From assembly GCA_021234155.1 (NCBI GenBank), contig JAJEKV010000181.1, forward strand, positions 560,001 through 624,000: a stretch of DNA of 64,000 nt. The letters are read 5' to 3'. Positions 1 to 12,570 of this stretch are shown piece after piece. Position 1 is the stretch's first letter. Each line of letters begins with the position of its first letter. Below the pieces are notes generated by a model. That model had not been told where the DNA came from and did not search any database. It saw nothing but the letters and a program-made list of their open reading frames with translations. This stretch comes from Isoetes taiwanensis. Its lineage: Eukaryota > Streptophyta > Lycopodiopsida > Isoetales > Isoetaceae. The position numbers and the translations under genes were made by a program.

Positions 1-235
1 AACGTAAAAGATAGCATCACCCAAATGGGTGGAGAACCATTATGTAAAAATATGCATCACCCTCGAGGTGGAAATAAACAAAGATAAAGCATCACCCAAA
101 TGGTGGAGAACCATTATGTAAAAATATGCATCACCCTCGAGGTGGAAAATAAAGATCACCCTGAGGTGGAGAACAACACAACAGAGGGCGATGGAACGTA
201 AACATAAGAATAGCAACACTCACGTGGAGAACAAC
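1..235. repeat. Decaying tandem repeat, ~75 bp period
   Basis: Two near-identical ~75 bp units start at about 13 and 88, followed by shorter decayed copies to about 235. Each unit contains a small palindrome around CACCCTCGAGGTG and the phrase CATCACCCAAATGG. The array continues off the left edge, so its full size is unknown. No coding capacity is apparent. Confidence 0.8.
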
Positions 236-310
236 AAAGAGGCATGAACAACAAAAATACAAATGAAAAGACTCATGCGCCAATCGCCGCCAGGAAGGGA
301 AGGGAGGGGA

Positions 311-432
311 AGCCACGAGGAGAAGAAGAACTGGCCAGGAGAAGACGCCGATAACCGAGCCAAAACGTAAAAGGCCTAATATAGAAGCCGTCCCTTCCTC
401 AATGGCGATCCGATGGCTCGGATCGATGGGAT
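311..432 (-). repeat. Left copy of ~125 bp direct repeat (promoter-like)
   Basis: This segment matches 6263-6391 with few differences and a few small indels. Shared landmarks are GAAGACGCCGATAACCGAGC, AAAAGGCCTAATATA and ATGGCGATCCGATGGCTCGG. Read on the minus strand it has a TATA-like TATATTAGGCC followed by a pyrimidine-rich leader, so it resembles a short core promoter. It may be one end of a duplicated unit. Confidence 0.75.
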
Positions 433-2200
433 TCTCGGAAGGGAATCGCGAGACACAAAACCGCCCGACTACCAAAGGACTTCCTCAACTATAAGCCTAG
501 TCATCGCTAAAACCTCCAGCTTAAGCCGGTAGCAAGAAGACACTCCTGCCACCACCTCCGAAAGCAAAATGGATAGGATAAAGGACGCAGAGAAAAGGAG
601 AGGAACGAAAAAGAGGGGGCGGACGGAGTATCGAGGAGATGATAGGAACCAGTAGAAATCAAAAAAGGACGAAGGGATCGGCATGCGAATGAAGGCAAGC
701 GCCGGGGGAGAAAGTAAACTAGGATCCAAGAGTATGGTTCAAAGCGAAGGAAGCTACACGCTGATGACGAAACTAGCAAAGGCGAGCGAAAGCCGTGGGA
801 GAGAAAACGGTCAAGAAGAAGAGCCGAAGCGCCTGCTACGGACGACATCACCAATGACCGAAAAAAGGAAAGGACATTATAGAAAAACAATGAAAAGAGA
901 AGTACGCCGCCACGATGACGAATCTAAGGAAGCTCCGGATCGGATGGCAATGACCTAAAAAAGGAAGGACATTTGAGAACAAAACAATGAAAAGAAAGGG
1001 ACGCCGCCGATGACGAATCGGGAAGCGCCGGCATGCCAACGAACGGCAACAAGGCGATGACAAAACAAACCACGTTAATACGCATAAATGCACATATGAT
1101 ATGAATGCAAGTCAACAAAGGAACCCTTCAACATGGATCCCCAAAAAAATAAACAATAACGATAAAAAAAGAAGGAAAAAATACCAAGTAACCGAGAGAA
1201 AAAAGGCAAAGAGGAAAAACCTACGATAGGAATGTAAAAATGCATAGATATAAAGATCTGGACGAGAAACATGGCGAGGTTGAGTAGAGTCGCACACCAC
1301 GAAGCGAAATAGCGAGAGAAGACGAGGACCGCCAAGAGTCATGGCCATGCCAATTGAAGGCAAGGTCTGGTGATGCGCAAAAAGCCGCAAAGGAAAATAC
1401 GACGAGCAAACAAGGGCCGAGAGGGAAAAGAAACCGCTGGATGCCCAAGTGGAGAACAAAAGAGCCGCATACGCCGAGGCAACGAGGAAAAAGGTACGAG
1501 GGGGGCGAAGCTCGACGAGAGGTAGACCGACGAGCCAAAGAGGGTAAAGGTAGAATGGCGGAGAGGGAAGTTGAAAATTTAATGAAATTCGCGATGATGA
1601 CGAAACTGCAAAGAAGACGAAGCAGCCGTGGGGAGAAAACGGCCGGAGGGAGAAGAGCCGAAGTGCCCGCAAATAGACGGCATCACCAAAGGACCCGAAA
1701 AAGGAAGGACATTAGAGAACAAAAACAATGGAAAGAAAAGCACGCCAACTACGAGACGAAGAAAAAGGTCGCCTCCATAAAACAAGTCCTTCATGATGAC
1801 GAGTCGAAGAAGACACCCCAGCAGGCGAACGAGAAGGACAACAACGAGAAGAAAAGAAAACCATGTTAAGGTAAAAATGCAAATTTAGCAAGATAAGGCT
1901 CAAAGGAGGAAAAAGATAAAGAAGAAAACTTATCCTCGGAAAGTGTGGAAGCGGCATACACTGGGCATAGGGCAGACAAAATACGCCACAGAGACAATAA
2001 CAGGAAAAATGAAAACTCAGGAAATGTCCTGTATGCATAAAATGGGAAAACAACACGAGAAGAAAAACAAGCGAGGATATGGATAGAGTGAATAAAATGA
2101 GGCCCACATATATGCAAAACTAAAGAGCACAGATACAAATGACGTGTAATACTAAGGTCTGGTTCAGGGTAGCATAGGAGAAATATGTGGTGAAGCAGAA

Positions 2201-2225
2201 GATAGATAGATAGATAGATAGATAG
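2201..2225. repeat. GATA microsatellite
   Basis: An uninterrupted run of about six GATA tetranucleotides lies in the A-rich tract. Confidence 0.95.
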
Positions 2226-5200
2226 TATTTTTACGTCAATACCATATGCATAAAGCCAAAACAAATACCATATGCATAAAGCCATGAATAAAGGCCTCAA
2301 TAGGAAAAACATACTTGGGCAAACGAGGGACGAGATTGAGGAAGAGAATGTAGACATACCAGCACCGCGCAAAAGAATGGTCGAGAAGGAAACGGAAACT
2401 AAAGTTAATTCGGAGCACAAGGAAACGAAAAAATGAAGCCCAAGGAAACAACACATAGGCCACAGAAAGAAAATAAAGTAAAAATGCGGCCAGAACATAA
2501 ACAAGAAAATCAACTGGAATAACCCAGACAACTGTGAAAGAGTGTGGGGCATCAAAAAACAAGATAAACCACAAGTGCAAAAAATAAAATCCAACAACTA
2601 TGGGAAACCAAGAATGTAGAAGATAATATCACCCGAATAACGTATACCACCTAATAAGCACAACATGGAAACTAATTTGAGACACCGTATATAGGAAAAA
2701 AGCAAATTCAAATGATGCCGAACATAAAAAGTCAAACAACCATGTAAACACATATAATGCAAAAACATGCCAACAGAAAGCGAAACCATATGGTCAACCA
2801 TATAACAACCATGAAACATCTGGAAACATATAGAGGCAAGAACGTGAAAAAGCAAATGCAACCAATGTAGTGCCCCGTCTGCCCAAAAGAGGAGAACAAC
2901 GTTCAAGAATATGAAAAAGAAAATCAACCCTCATAGTGCATAATAAGCACAACGTAGAAACCAAGTGGAGACATCGTATAAAGGAAAAAAGGCAAATTCG
3001 AATGATGCCGAACATAAAAAGTCAAAATAGATCACGTGAATGCAACATAGGGATAATATCAAGGTAAACAACAAGAATGACGCAAACATAAGGTGCCAGA
3101 GATGAAAAGGACAATACATGTAGAATAATATGCCACACGGACCAGATTCGCCCCCTATGCTATACACGTGCAAAAACACACCTTATGGAAAAAACACTTT
3201 AATGACCAAGTTAAACCCATACAAATGCACCCATAAGGTCAAAAGGCCAATGCTCTCCCATCGTCCTAAAGAAATTCCAAACCAACAGGAACGACACATG
3301 TCCAGACAAAATTGAATATGTAACAAGATGAATCGTAACAAATAACCCCAAAATATTATGCTAAGGATTACGAAATGAAATGGACATGGGAGCAAATGCA
3401 GAAAATAGGAAACATGCTAAAACCACATTTGCACAATGAAAATCCATAAGGTCTATTCAGATATGCCAAGGTAGAAAACCCGCCAAGAGTAGTTACCGGG
3501 AGTGTTATGTGTAGTAATGTTCAACCTCAAAAGCACAAATGAGAAGGAACCGAAGAAAATAAAAGAGCACCACAAGATTAGAAATTGAACATTGGCAAAA
3601 TATGAGCACGATAAGTTTGTTGTCCGAATCTAAATTGTACATATGACAAGAATTGAAAGTTTCCATATGAAAGCAAGTCATGCACCATATTCACCTCTTT
3701 ATGAAATACACATGCAAGAATGCACCTCATGAAAACACAATCCAATGATTAATCCGTAACCATACTCAAACGAATTAATGCAAAGCAATATGGATAAAAC
3801 GAATACCCCACCTGGGACTCAACTTATATAAAAACACGACAAATCCAAATGATGTATGCCCCAAGTCCGAATCAAACAATGCAAAAATTAATCCCTATGG
3901 CAATAATATACGTAATATATAACCGATGGCATGATGTGATGGAGGTAAAGGATGGAGCTCCCAAAACAGAAAAAGAAAAAAAAAAAGTAATTAGAAGCTA
4001 AAAATCGATGGAGAGGACAAAAAAATAGCTGTCCGTGGCAACCTGGATCCAAACGGGGACAAACACAAGAACAACGGAAAAAACCTATAATTCGAGGCGC
4101 TAGAAATCCATCCGAATAAAGAGAATGCCAATCAAAGTAAGAACAAATCAAGCTAGGCCATTGCGGAAAATGCATAACACGAGAAGAAACTCAACTATGT
4201 CAATGCGTACAATGCCAAAGATGCAGCCCCTTATGCAAAACCCCCAAGTCATCATGAATGAGAAATAACTTAATACCAAAGCAATAAGATGAAGGGGAAA
4301 ACCCCGATGGTAACACGTATAAACGTTAAAAGATAAAGGCAACCTCGTCGATGATGAACAAGAAAACACCAAGCCAGTGAGGCAACAGAATCAAAAACAC
4401 GACATGGACAAGAATGCGAAAGGAACTGAAACCACCGTAATGTGCCGTATGCCTAAAACAAGGAAAACAACATGCGAGACCAACCTTTCAAAGGGAAAAT
4501 ACAACAGGACAACAAATGAACTTAACCAAAGCACAGTCAAGACGCAAAGGAAATCGAACGCCAATAATGTATAGTACAAATAATGTCGAACTAGTGTGAT
4601 ACAATGCAAATTCAAATGATGCCCAACAGAAAACATCGAACAACCTATGGTTCATAAGAGGATGCCAACATATAAAGAAACCTTCATTGTCAACCAAATG
4701 TGGAAAAAAGTAAAAAAGCAACACAAGGAATGAGATAAAAGCCCAAGTCCAAACCCATAAAACATCCCATCAGAAAGCCCCTATAGGTGTGCCATACACG
4801 GCAAACAACAAGAAGTATGAAAGAAAGCACATATAGAAGCTTAAACCCACATGATTTTGGCGTGTAAGATCCCACACCGAACAATATAACATTAAAAAAG
4901 CAAAACAATTGTCTTATTCCATATTATTCAAGAGATGGCATCAACACCCCTACAATGCCAAACCACAAAACACAAAACACGTCTCGCAGAGATCAGGGAC
5001 AATCACCTAAAATTTCTATTGTCTCACGAATGGTGACCAGAACCTGCAAGCCGATTGAATGGAGGCCAAGAGGGGCTGGAAAAAAGCATGCAAGAACGAG
5101 TGGCAGCCAAAATCCAGCAAAACTAGCGAGCCCAAAGGGGAACAAGCAAGAATACAACAGAATACCGGTGGAAAATAAGCGAAACATACCAGAGGAGAGC

Positions 5201-6262
5201 CAGAATTGCCAGATTTTGTCGGCACAGCAATAAGAGGAGGCAAACCCGACCAGAAACCTGCAAGCCAAGGTTGAATGATCTCGGCAGACAAATCCATGCC
5301 CCAAGGAGAGGCGCGTAAAACCCCAATTCGACCCTAAGGGAAGCGACTCACCTGTGAAGGAGGAGGAAAATCCAGGAACAAAGGCGAAAGCGTAGGTCGG
5401 GATAGCGAAACGGATCGCAAAAAGGCGCATACGTAAGGGCAAGATGAGATAGAATGAGCAACGCGTCCCCGTGCCGCCGCCATGACAGAGAGGCTCGAAG
5501 ACGATAGAAGCCGAAAGCGAGGGAAACACCGAGGCAAAAGAGCAACCCATCCAAAATTTAATAATGCAGGGTAAGAGGCGTAACAAGAAGCCGAAACGAC
5601 GGAATGAGAAAGAAGGGAGCATGAAATGTAACCAAGATCACCGATAAGCCCAAGGTGAAAGGGCTCAAGAGAGGATGAAACCAAACCGAGAGAGCAAGGG
5701 CGAACCGAAAATGCGTAAAAAGAAGCCCGCTAAATCGCCCAAAGTGAACCGTGGAATGGATCAAGGGAAATCAAGGAATAGGAAGAAGCATGCAAACCAA
5801 ATACCAAATCCGCCTAACACGTAAAAAAATTGCTCCACACAGGAAAAACCCAGAACATACAAGGGAACCCGATCAAACCATTCAACAGAACTCAACCAAG
5901 AGCCCAAAAACGAACCCATCAAACCCGAACATCCAAAATATAACTTAAGCCCATCATTACACTTCCACCACGGCCGTCTCATAACCAACAAAGAGCCTAT
6001 GCACCAAAAACTCAACATGCGAATAACCATAGAAGAGCTATGCGATGCCAAATAGAAACAACAGAAAGAAAGAGAAGCCATGCATGATGAAGATAAACTA
6101 TAGAACAAATCTGGAGAATCAGGCTGAGCATGTAAGAGAAGGGAGCGTACCGCCCAAAGGATGATGAAGAAACTCGCCAAGCAGGTGCAGGCGGCGAGGA
6201 GGTGAAAGACGAGACTGGTGGAGAAGCTGGTGAAGAAATCCATTAGTTGAAGGGCCATCGAA

Positions 6263-6391
6263 GCCACGAGACGAGAGGAGAAGAAGAACTGCTGTGAGAA
6301 GACGCCGATAACCGAGCCAAAACAGAAAAGGCCTAATATAGGCGCTCGTCCCTTCCCAGAATGGCGATCCGATGGCTCGGATCGATGGGAT
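6263..6391 (-). repeat. Right copy of ~125 bp direct repeat (promoter-like)
   Basis: This is the partner of 311-432. On the minus strand it carries TATATTAGGCC about 70 bp upstream of ATGGCCC, which opens a short frame from 6246 beginning MALQLMDFF and containing a hydrophobic stretch. A GT donor-like GCGGTACGC follows at about 6150. This could be the first exon of an unknown minus-strand transcript, or only a repeat terminus. No product is recognised. Confidence 0.7.
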
Positions 6392-6523
6392 CAGATTTAA
6401 AACCAACATTCATAACCACTATTGATTCGAACAAACCACTAGAATATGTGGTTTTTTTTTCTATACAATAAAATCATGCATAAAAACCACATATATCATG
6501 GTTTTTGGAGGATTTGACATTGG

Positions 6524-9500
6524 TTAAAAATAATAAGCTATTTCTGGGTTCCTTGTGACTCGGCGAAAAAAAATTGGCGAACAAAAGAAACAAATACTAT
6601 CCATTTGAACCGAATGCCCTTCCATATTTATGAGATGAACTCCCGCATCAGTTGAAAAATATACCAACCTATTATGAAGGTGCAAAGGGAGCCAGCCACC
6701 AACAACGACTGTAGCTGTCATATTTGCTCTGTATGGCAATGAAGCAGCAAAGCCAGCTGCGGCAAATGCGCCTAATACAAAAATTATGGAGCATGCTAGT
6801 AATAAAGCTGTGTAGAACATTCTTTCTCTAATGATCTGTACGGCGGTTGATATATTGACCTCCCAGCACCTGTAAGAACTGTCGCAATAGCAAAGAAAAA
6901 GGACAGACTATTGAAAGCCCAGAATACTCGAACTTCCATATGATTTTTATATGGTTCTGTTGTATCAATGATCAACTTTACAACGTTGCCCACCCTTAAA
7001 TAGGCCTCCAACCCTTCCAATTAAGGGGATTTTCTTAGGAGCCATTATTTATAAGAGCAACAAAAAAATTTGCCCTTCACCATAAAAGGGCAAAAAAATG
7101 AGGACCCTTGAAAATAAGGGCATCAATTTGAAAAAACCTTAATATGATATATTTAACAAAATTTGGACTTATTCAAATCTAATAAATGTATTTTTAGCTT
7201 TTATTGATTTTAATAATTTGTTCTGTTTATCTTTAGATAAAAAAATATGATACTATTTAAAGTTTAAAGTTGCTTTCTAAACTAATTCTTGGTTCCATCT
7301 ATTTAGAATTAATTTTTCATCTAAAATAACCCTGTATAATTAAAATGCTATTTTTTTAAAAATATTTAAAGAAAGTTTTACATTGAAATTAATTAAATGA
7401 TTATGTTTATGTTTGATTAAAATATTTTTATTTTCATCAATAATAAATTATTTAATAGTTATTATTAAACCAATAACTTTATATCATTTAATTAATTTCA
7501 ACCTAAGACCTTCCTTCAAGTATTTTTAAAAGTATAAAAGTTTATAAATTGTGAAATTTAATAGTTTTAAGTCAATCGCTTATCAAACCATTAGATTTCA
7601 TTTAATTATCATGATTGCTAAATCTTGAATCTGTTAAATCAATAAAAATTGAAATTTTTATATTCTTGAAATGTCTAATTCTAAATAGATTCAAATAAAA
7701 ATTAGTTTGAAAATCAAGTTTATACTTTGATAACCATTACAGTTTTAATTTAAAGATAAACTTATAAAAATTATAACAATTAAGAAGAATTACACAATAC
7801 ATATATTCTTATAATGACGTTCTTGAAGTGTTATCTATTAAATCTGAATAAGTCCAAATTTTGTTGAATGTATCATTAATATTTTGTTAACGAGTCCTCT
7901 TGATACGGACCTTCTCTGAATATAGTTTTATACTTATTTATTTGTGTTTGTTATATTTACTATCTTATCTACTATTGGGCTTAAAATAAGTTGCTTTTTT
8001 TGTGATCCTAGTTAAAAGAAAGGGCAATTTGAATTGTGCACTTAAGGGTATACTAAAGTTTGCCATGTACGAATAAGGGCACATCAAAATTTGCCCTTAA
8101 AAAAATATATAGACCCTACCCTTATAAGTTAATCACAACTTGTATTATTCAGTGGTGGTTGTAGCTAGCTTGCGAATGTCACACTGGCAATCAAGGCTGC
8201 ACCAACCAGAATTGCGTTTGCTGAATCTATGTATAGTTGGCGATCCCTGTACAATCTTTCAATCATAGATTGAAGACCTTTTATTTCTAATAACACTTTG
8301 ATGATATCTTTGTTTCCTGATTCTAATGCATACATGAATGCAGTCTTGTCATACATGTCAACTAAGTGCGGAGACATATATTGCTCTAATTAGTTTTGCA
8401 ACAATTTCTGTTTCATCCAATCTTACTGCCCAATGTAAGGTTGTTCTCTCAAATAATATATCCCTATCATTCGCTGCCATTTTATCAAACTCTTGGATGA
8501 ACTTAACAATGAAGTCTTGTCCCGTTTTCAAAGCTACATATAGAGGCGGCAACTTTTGTTCGAGATAACTTTTCATGTATATCAGAAATGTAATCATCAG
8601 GAAGAAAATCACGCTCGTATGGTGATAGTACATAAGAAATTGGTAACCTCTCGCGCAGTATACATAACTTTGGTACCAAAATGCGTACACAATGTTTTGC
8701 AAACCCAATAGGGTCGAGAGAATGCGGTAATCTATTTTTAAGTTGTCCTTGAATGGCATTCAATTTCCCTGTATCTGTCCAATGTACAGGATTTTCTTTG
8801 GAGCATATTTATGACAGAATGAGCAAACTCATGCCGTTGATAGGATGTAAAATAACATTGTGGTTGCTGAGAAAAATATTCGTCTAGGTTACCAACGGCC
8901 CAAGAAATAGCTTTGGCGGAGTCATTGAACTTTAGTAAATCTACCAAATTAAAAGGCATCTTGCCGCGTCTATTTGGTTCCTTCTTATTTGCTCCCCATT
9001 TCAGCAATGTCTCAACAACATCAACTGAATGCCCTTTTAGAGCCCAGTGGAGCGGTGTATCTTCATCAACACTATCTTTTGCATTTACATCAGCTCCATA
9101 AAGTAGCAACCATTCTACTGTGCTCCGATGGCCATTCCCGGCAGCAAGATGCAATGCAGTCACACCACTGGCAGTGATTCTTTTGTTTATTAAGATGGTT
9201 ATGGATTCATTGTCTGGAATTAACTCTTCCATGATAGAATCGTGCCCATTGATTGCAGCCATATGAAAGGGCAATGTACCGTTTTCATCAGAAGCATTCT
9301 TATTTGCCCCATGGTCTAGAAGGAATTTGACAGCATCTAATCTACCATGGCAGGCAGCAAAATGCAAGGGAGTTCCTGACTTACCGTTGACGCAATCCAA
9401 GTTTGAGTTTGTCCAGGGAAGAAGAGCCCGCAGGATTTGGATACTACCAGACATGGCAGCCAGGTGCAGGGGTGTGTTGCTTGCAGCATCTTTGTAGTAG

Positions 9501-9727
9501 ATGGATTGAACCTGGGCGCCTGATTTGAGAATAGTTTTCACCACGCCATAATGGCCATTGGCTGCCGCCACATGTAATGGTGTTTGGGAGCCGGAGTTGG
9601 CCACCATCTCTGTTGCATTCCGTCTTTGCAATTGTTCCACCGATTCAGATATTTCAGACGATGATAAACTTCCAAATGAGGATGCCATTTCTGCTAGTGA
9701 GCAAAGCGGCTGATGATGGAAAGGCAA
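6524..9727 (-). pseudogene. Ankyrin-repeat/PGG-domain protein (ACD6-like), frameshifted
   Basis: Proteins of this plant family have N-terminal ankyrin repeats and a C-terminal PGG domain with membrane helices, and act at the plasma membrane or ER in defence and cell-death signalling. The long first exon (9727 to about 8770) is open and shows six to seven ankyrin repeats, each with a TPLHxAA-type motif (TPLHVAAANGH, TPLHLAAMSG, TPLHFAACHG, TALHLAAGNGH, TPLHWALKGH). Homology continues at 8763-8165 but needs frame changes near 8755, 8560 and 8390, ending in a PGG-type segment (DSANAILVGAALIASVTFA). After a ~1.1 kb intron carrying a foldback element, 7020-6524 encodes VFWAFNSLSFFFAIATVLTG, then, after another frame change near 6845, a final hydrophobic segment. 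I infer a pseudogene; assembly indels could explain some breaks. The start may be the Met at 9727 or the in-frame MASSFGS. Confidence 0.85.
7030..8110. mobile_element. AT-rich foldback element in the ankyrin-gene intron
   Basis: The intron contains nested inverted repeats. About 7143-7186 (core AACAAAATTTGGACTTATTC) is the reverse complement of about 7828-7872, and about 7362-7405 pairs with about 7483-7530 (core TTTAATTAATTTCAA). Both outer edges carry TTTGCCCTT/AAGGGCAAA motifs. The arms imply an imperfect giant hairpin centred near 7.45-7.5 kb. No transposase is encoded, so it looks like a non-autonomous foldback/MITE-type insertion. I could not fix the exact ends or a target duplication. 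Confidence 0.7.
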
Positions 9728-9957
9728 ATGACCCGTTGAGACGAATTAGTCACTTCAAACGTGATTATAATATTTCAAACGTCACGTGGCCATATAGATG
9801 CGTGCTATACTTAGTCTACCTACTTGCAATTGGGGATGTAGTTTTTTATTATATGAAGATACCTCTCAACTACAGTCTGGATCCAGCAACTGTAGGGACT
9901 GCAGCACATTCACAGTAACTTTATTTTCAGGCATTATGTACCACTTAGGCCTCTAGT
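9728..9957. other. Upstream flank of the ankyrin locus
   Basis: This is the presumed 5' flank of the minus-strand ankyrin gene. No convincing core promoter motif was identified, and plus-strand ORFs here lack similarity to anything known to me. Confidence 0.4.
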
Positions 9958-10236
9958 TATTATGAAGTTTAGGAAGTTTTGCGGTCAAATCCGTGGGATT
10001 CTTCATATTTTTGGGCTAAAAATTAGGTTTTTTATTGTATAATGTTCCTTGCTAACTTAATGATACATGAAATACCTTGTTTCGTGTAGTGTTTGTGGCT
10101 TGCAGGCATGTTTGCAAAGGGTCAAGAAAAGACACGTGACTGTCAAATCTAGCTATATATGCATTAGACAATAAGAATATTATAAGGCATTATTTAGACT
10201 TTTAGACTTGTAACAGGAATAAGATATTACTAATGC
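9958..10236. repeat. Diverged direct repeat, copy 1 (~280 bp)
   Basis: Colinear with 10577-10842 over roughly 270 bp. Shared landmarks are CATATTTTTGGG, TGTATAATGTTCCTTGCT, TCAAATCTAGCTATATATGC and CACTAATGCCAA (ACTAATGCCAA here). The copies are separated by about 340 bp containing a poly-A run. There is no primer-binding-site-like sequence after the first copy, so a miniature LTR element is not supported. Confidence 0.8.
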
Positions 10237-10321
10237 CAAACTTCACAAAGAATACATTAATTATAAAATATGTCATATGCCTTTTGTCTTATATAGCCAG
10301 TAGTTGCACATGAAATTTGAT

Positions 10322-10346
10322 AAAAAAAAAAAAAAAAAAAAAAAAA
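10322..10346. repeat. Poly-A run
   Basis: About 25 consecutive A residues lie between the two diverged repeats. It may be the tail of an old retroposed sequence; nothing recognisable precedes it. Confidence 0.85.
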
Positions 10347-10576
10347 GACAACGTGCATTCTTTAGATAATATCATGCCATTTTATATTTCCATCTAGTTG
10401 ACCAAACAAGTTTTTTATGTTTTTTCTAATTATGTAACATATTTTATCACATGGATATAATGCTCCGTCGCTTCATGAATATGAATTAACAAGTACAAGG
10501 AAGCATTGGGTCAAGACTTATGAAACCATGTGAGCGACAAATTAAAGGGAAACTCTTGCACATTAACTTTAAAGAA

Positions 10577-10842
10577 TGTAAGAAAATTTCGAAGAAGTTT
10601 CCCAGTCAAATCCATAGGATTTTTCATATTTTTGGGTTAAAAATTATGTTTTTGTATAATGTTCCTTGCTGGCTTAAATAATACATAAATACTTTATTAG
10701 GTGTACTATTTGTAACTGATATAATTGCAAGAGGTCAAGAGAATTCATGTGGCTTTCAAATCTAGCTATATATGCAATAGATAATAAGAATATAATGAGG
10801 CATTATTCAGACTTGTAACAGGAGTAAGATATCACTAATGCC
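10577..10842. repeat. Diverged direct repeat, copy 2 (~266 bp)
   Basis: Second copy of the block at 9958-10236. It lacks the short AAGACACGTGACTG phrase seen in copy 1 but keeps the same order of landmarks, which indicates an old local duplication. Confidence 0.8.
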
Positions 10843-11229
10843 AACTATCGCGGCGGCCAAGGTCGCTGCAAACATTTCTTTTGTTCAAAACTGTGCAGTT
10901 GGACACCGGTTAACGGCCAACATTTTATAATGCAATACCTAAGTGATTCTGGATTGATGTATGTTCTAACTCTAGTTTAGAAATTACACAGTACAATATT
11001 TAGTTTAGTCTTTTAAAAAGTTGGTCAATACTTTTTGTTATTGAAGGTTCATGTGTTCAGAACACATCAAACATCAAGTAGAATTATCAATTTGCAGATC
11101 TAACGTCATCTATATGTAGCATAATAACAGGGGGTTTTCTTTATGTTTTTCTACGCTTTTCACTAAGGTTTTCCTATGATTTCGTGATGTATTCAAATGG
11201 ATGTACTAATGCGTACATCTAGAGTGCAC

Positions 11230-11545
11230 CATTTCTGAGCCATTGATTTTAGCCTTTTTTTTTTCAATGGTCAACAACCAATGGCTCACAACAAAAGCCC
11301 TTTTTTTGTGCGTGTGGTGCATAATGGTCAACAACCAATGGCTCACAACAAAAGCCCTCTTTTTGTGTGTGTGGTGCATAATGGGCACATGAAGGGCTTG
11401 AAAATCAATGGCTCACAACAAAAGCCTTTTTTTTTTGCGTGTGGTGCATAATGGTCAACAACCAATGGCTCACAACAAAAGCCCTCTTTTTTGTGTGTGT
11501 GGTGCATAATGGGCACATGAAGGGCTTGAAGGGCGCATGTAGTGC
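11230..11545. repeat. Tandem array around CAATGGCTCACAACAAAAGC
   Basis: Four copies of a ~57 bp unit contain CAATGGCTCACAACAAAAGC, a T-run, then GTGTGGTGCATAATG. The phrase GGGCACATGAAGGGCTTGAA recurs 130 bp apart (near 11381 and 11511), so a two-unit block was itself duplicated. No coding function is inferred. Confidence 0.9.
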
Positions 11546-12169
11546 GGTTTAAGCCCCGCCGAACACATTTCTTATCATAACTTCCGATCCGAGCTCTGTT
11601 TGAGATGATTTTTATTATGTTGGAAAGCTCTCTCCGAGATCTTTTTATAGTGTATGATATGGATATGTTTGGTTAAGTTATTTATGCTAAAACAGCAATT
11701 TTTCGGTCGGGTTTGGTAGGCTTTCACATCCTACCACCGGTGATTATCTGAGATTGTGCTATTGGATATTGTTTTATGGCTCATTCGAATGAAGCTTGCA
11801 AAAATTACCATGCATTTTTTAGATTTTGAGGCAGTTATTAACCAAATTCCAAGGCTTCTAGATCCTTGTGCTAACAAGCAGAAAAGTTTTCCACTTTGGT
11901 TTCTCACCACAAGAATCCATGGAGGCCAAAGGCTGCTGTTAAATTCCAGTTGAAAAATGTTTGTGTATGGGTGTTGCAAACTTTATGACTTTCAGAATAA
12001 TGGGATCAATTTGCTCTATCTTTATGCTAACTTTTACTTATGTTTTATTTGTTTTATTGTGATGAAATTCAAAAGCTACAGGTGATGAAAGCCTCAAATG
12101 AATTCTAGTTTTTTTCTGGTTTGAATTCTAAAATTTTTGTTACATGGAGGGGGTGACATCCCTACAAAC

Positions 12170-12570
12170 CATTAACATCCAACATATTAAAATTAAATCC
12201 CCCAACACATAACAACCAACACATAACAACTATTGACACTAACAACCAACACATAACTACCATTGACATTAATTAACACAACCATTGGGTCCAACAAATT
12301 TAAATTAAAATCCCCCTTAAACCCCCTTTGGTTTGGGTGCATATTCACACGGGGGGTGACGTAGGGCAGCGAGAGCCCGCATAATTGTATTTTGCACGTA
12401 CGAAATCAACACCATATAGTATTCCGCTTGAAATCTTATAGTATTTTGCGAATCTTGTTATATAGTATAGCAAATTTTGTACTTGCATACCCCACAAACG
12501 AGGAACTTTACGTACGGTGTAGATTAAGGAATAAGGGGTGAATATGCCTATCCAACAGCTCTCAACATCA
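12170..12570. mobile_element. Truncated MITE copy, ACACGGGGGGT terminus family
   Basis: The segment contains CCCCCTTAAACCCCCTTT, then GGTTTGGGTGCATATTCACA, CGGGGGGTGACGTAGGGCAG and CGAGAGCCC. The reverse complement of 28385-28530 shows the same order. The right side runs to AATATGCCTATCCAACAGCTCTC, where the second terminus expected from the 28 kb copy is missing. I infer a non-autonomous DNA element cut short at its right end. Simple AACCAACACATAAC repeats precede it. Confidence 0.65.

Larger units (their letters stand above)
1..6392. repeat. T-poor, A-rich tract of degenerate repeats
   Basis: The plus strand is strikingly poor in T and rich in A/AG for about 6.3 kb; the minus strand is correspondingly rich in T and C. 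ORFs here have extreme composition (Lys/Arg/Glu on plus, Phe/Leu/Ser on minus) and match no family I know, so I do not call genes. Diverged internal repeats are visible: a block with AAGGACATT followed by GACGAATC near 866, 966 and 1700, and a block containing AAATGATGCC near 2704, 2993, 3845 and 4608. It could be a decayed non-coding retroelement derivative or a long intron-like minus-strand transcript. The sequence does not decide between them. Confidence 0.55.

Noticed and set aside
131-2597. Long ORFs in the A-rich tract (up to 243 codons)
   Set aside because: They occur in several frames because T depletion removes stop codons from some frames; composition is extreme and no motif is recognised.
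311-6391. Short-LTR retrotransposon defined by the 125 bp repeats
   Set aside because: No TG...CA ends, primer binding site, polypurine tract or target duplication could be seen at the repeat borders.
9958-10842. Miniature LTR (TRIM) element
   Set aside because: The two copies lack a primer binding site, matched TG/CA ends and a flanking duplication.
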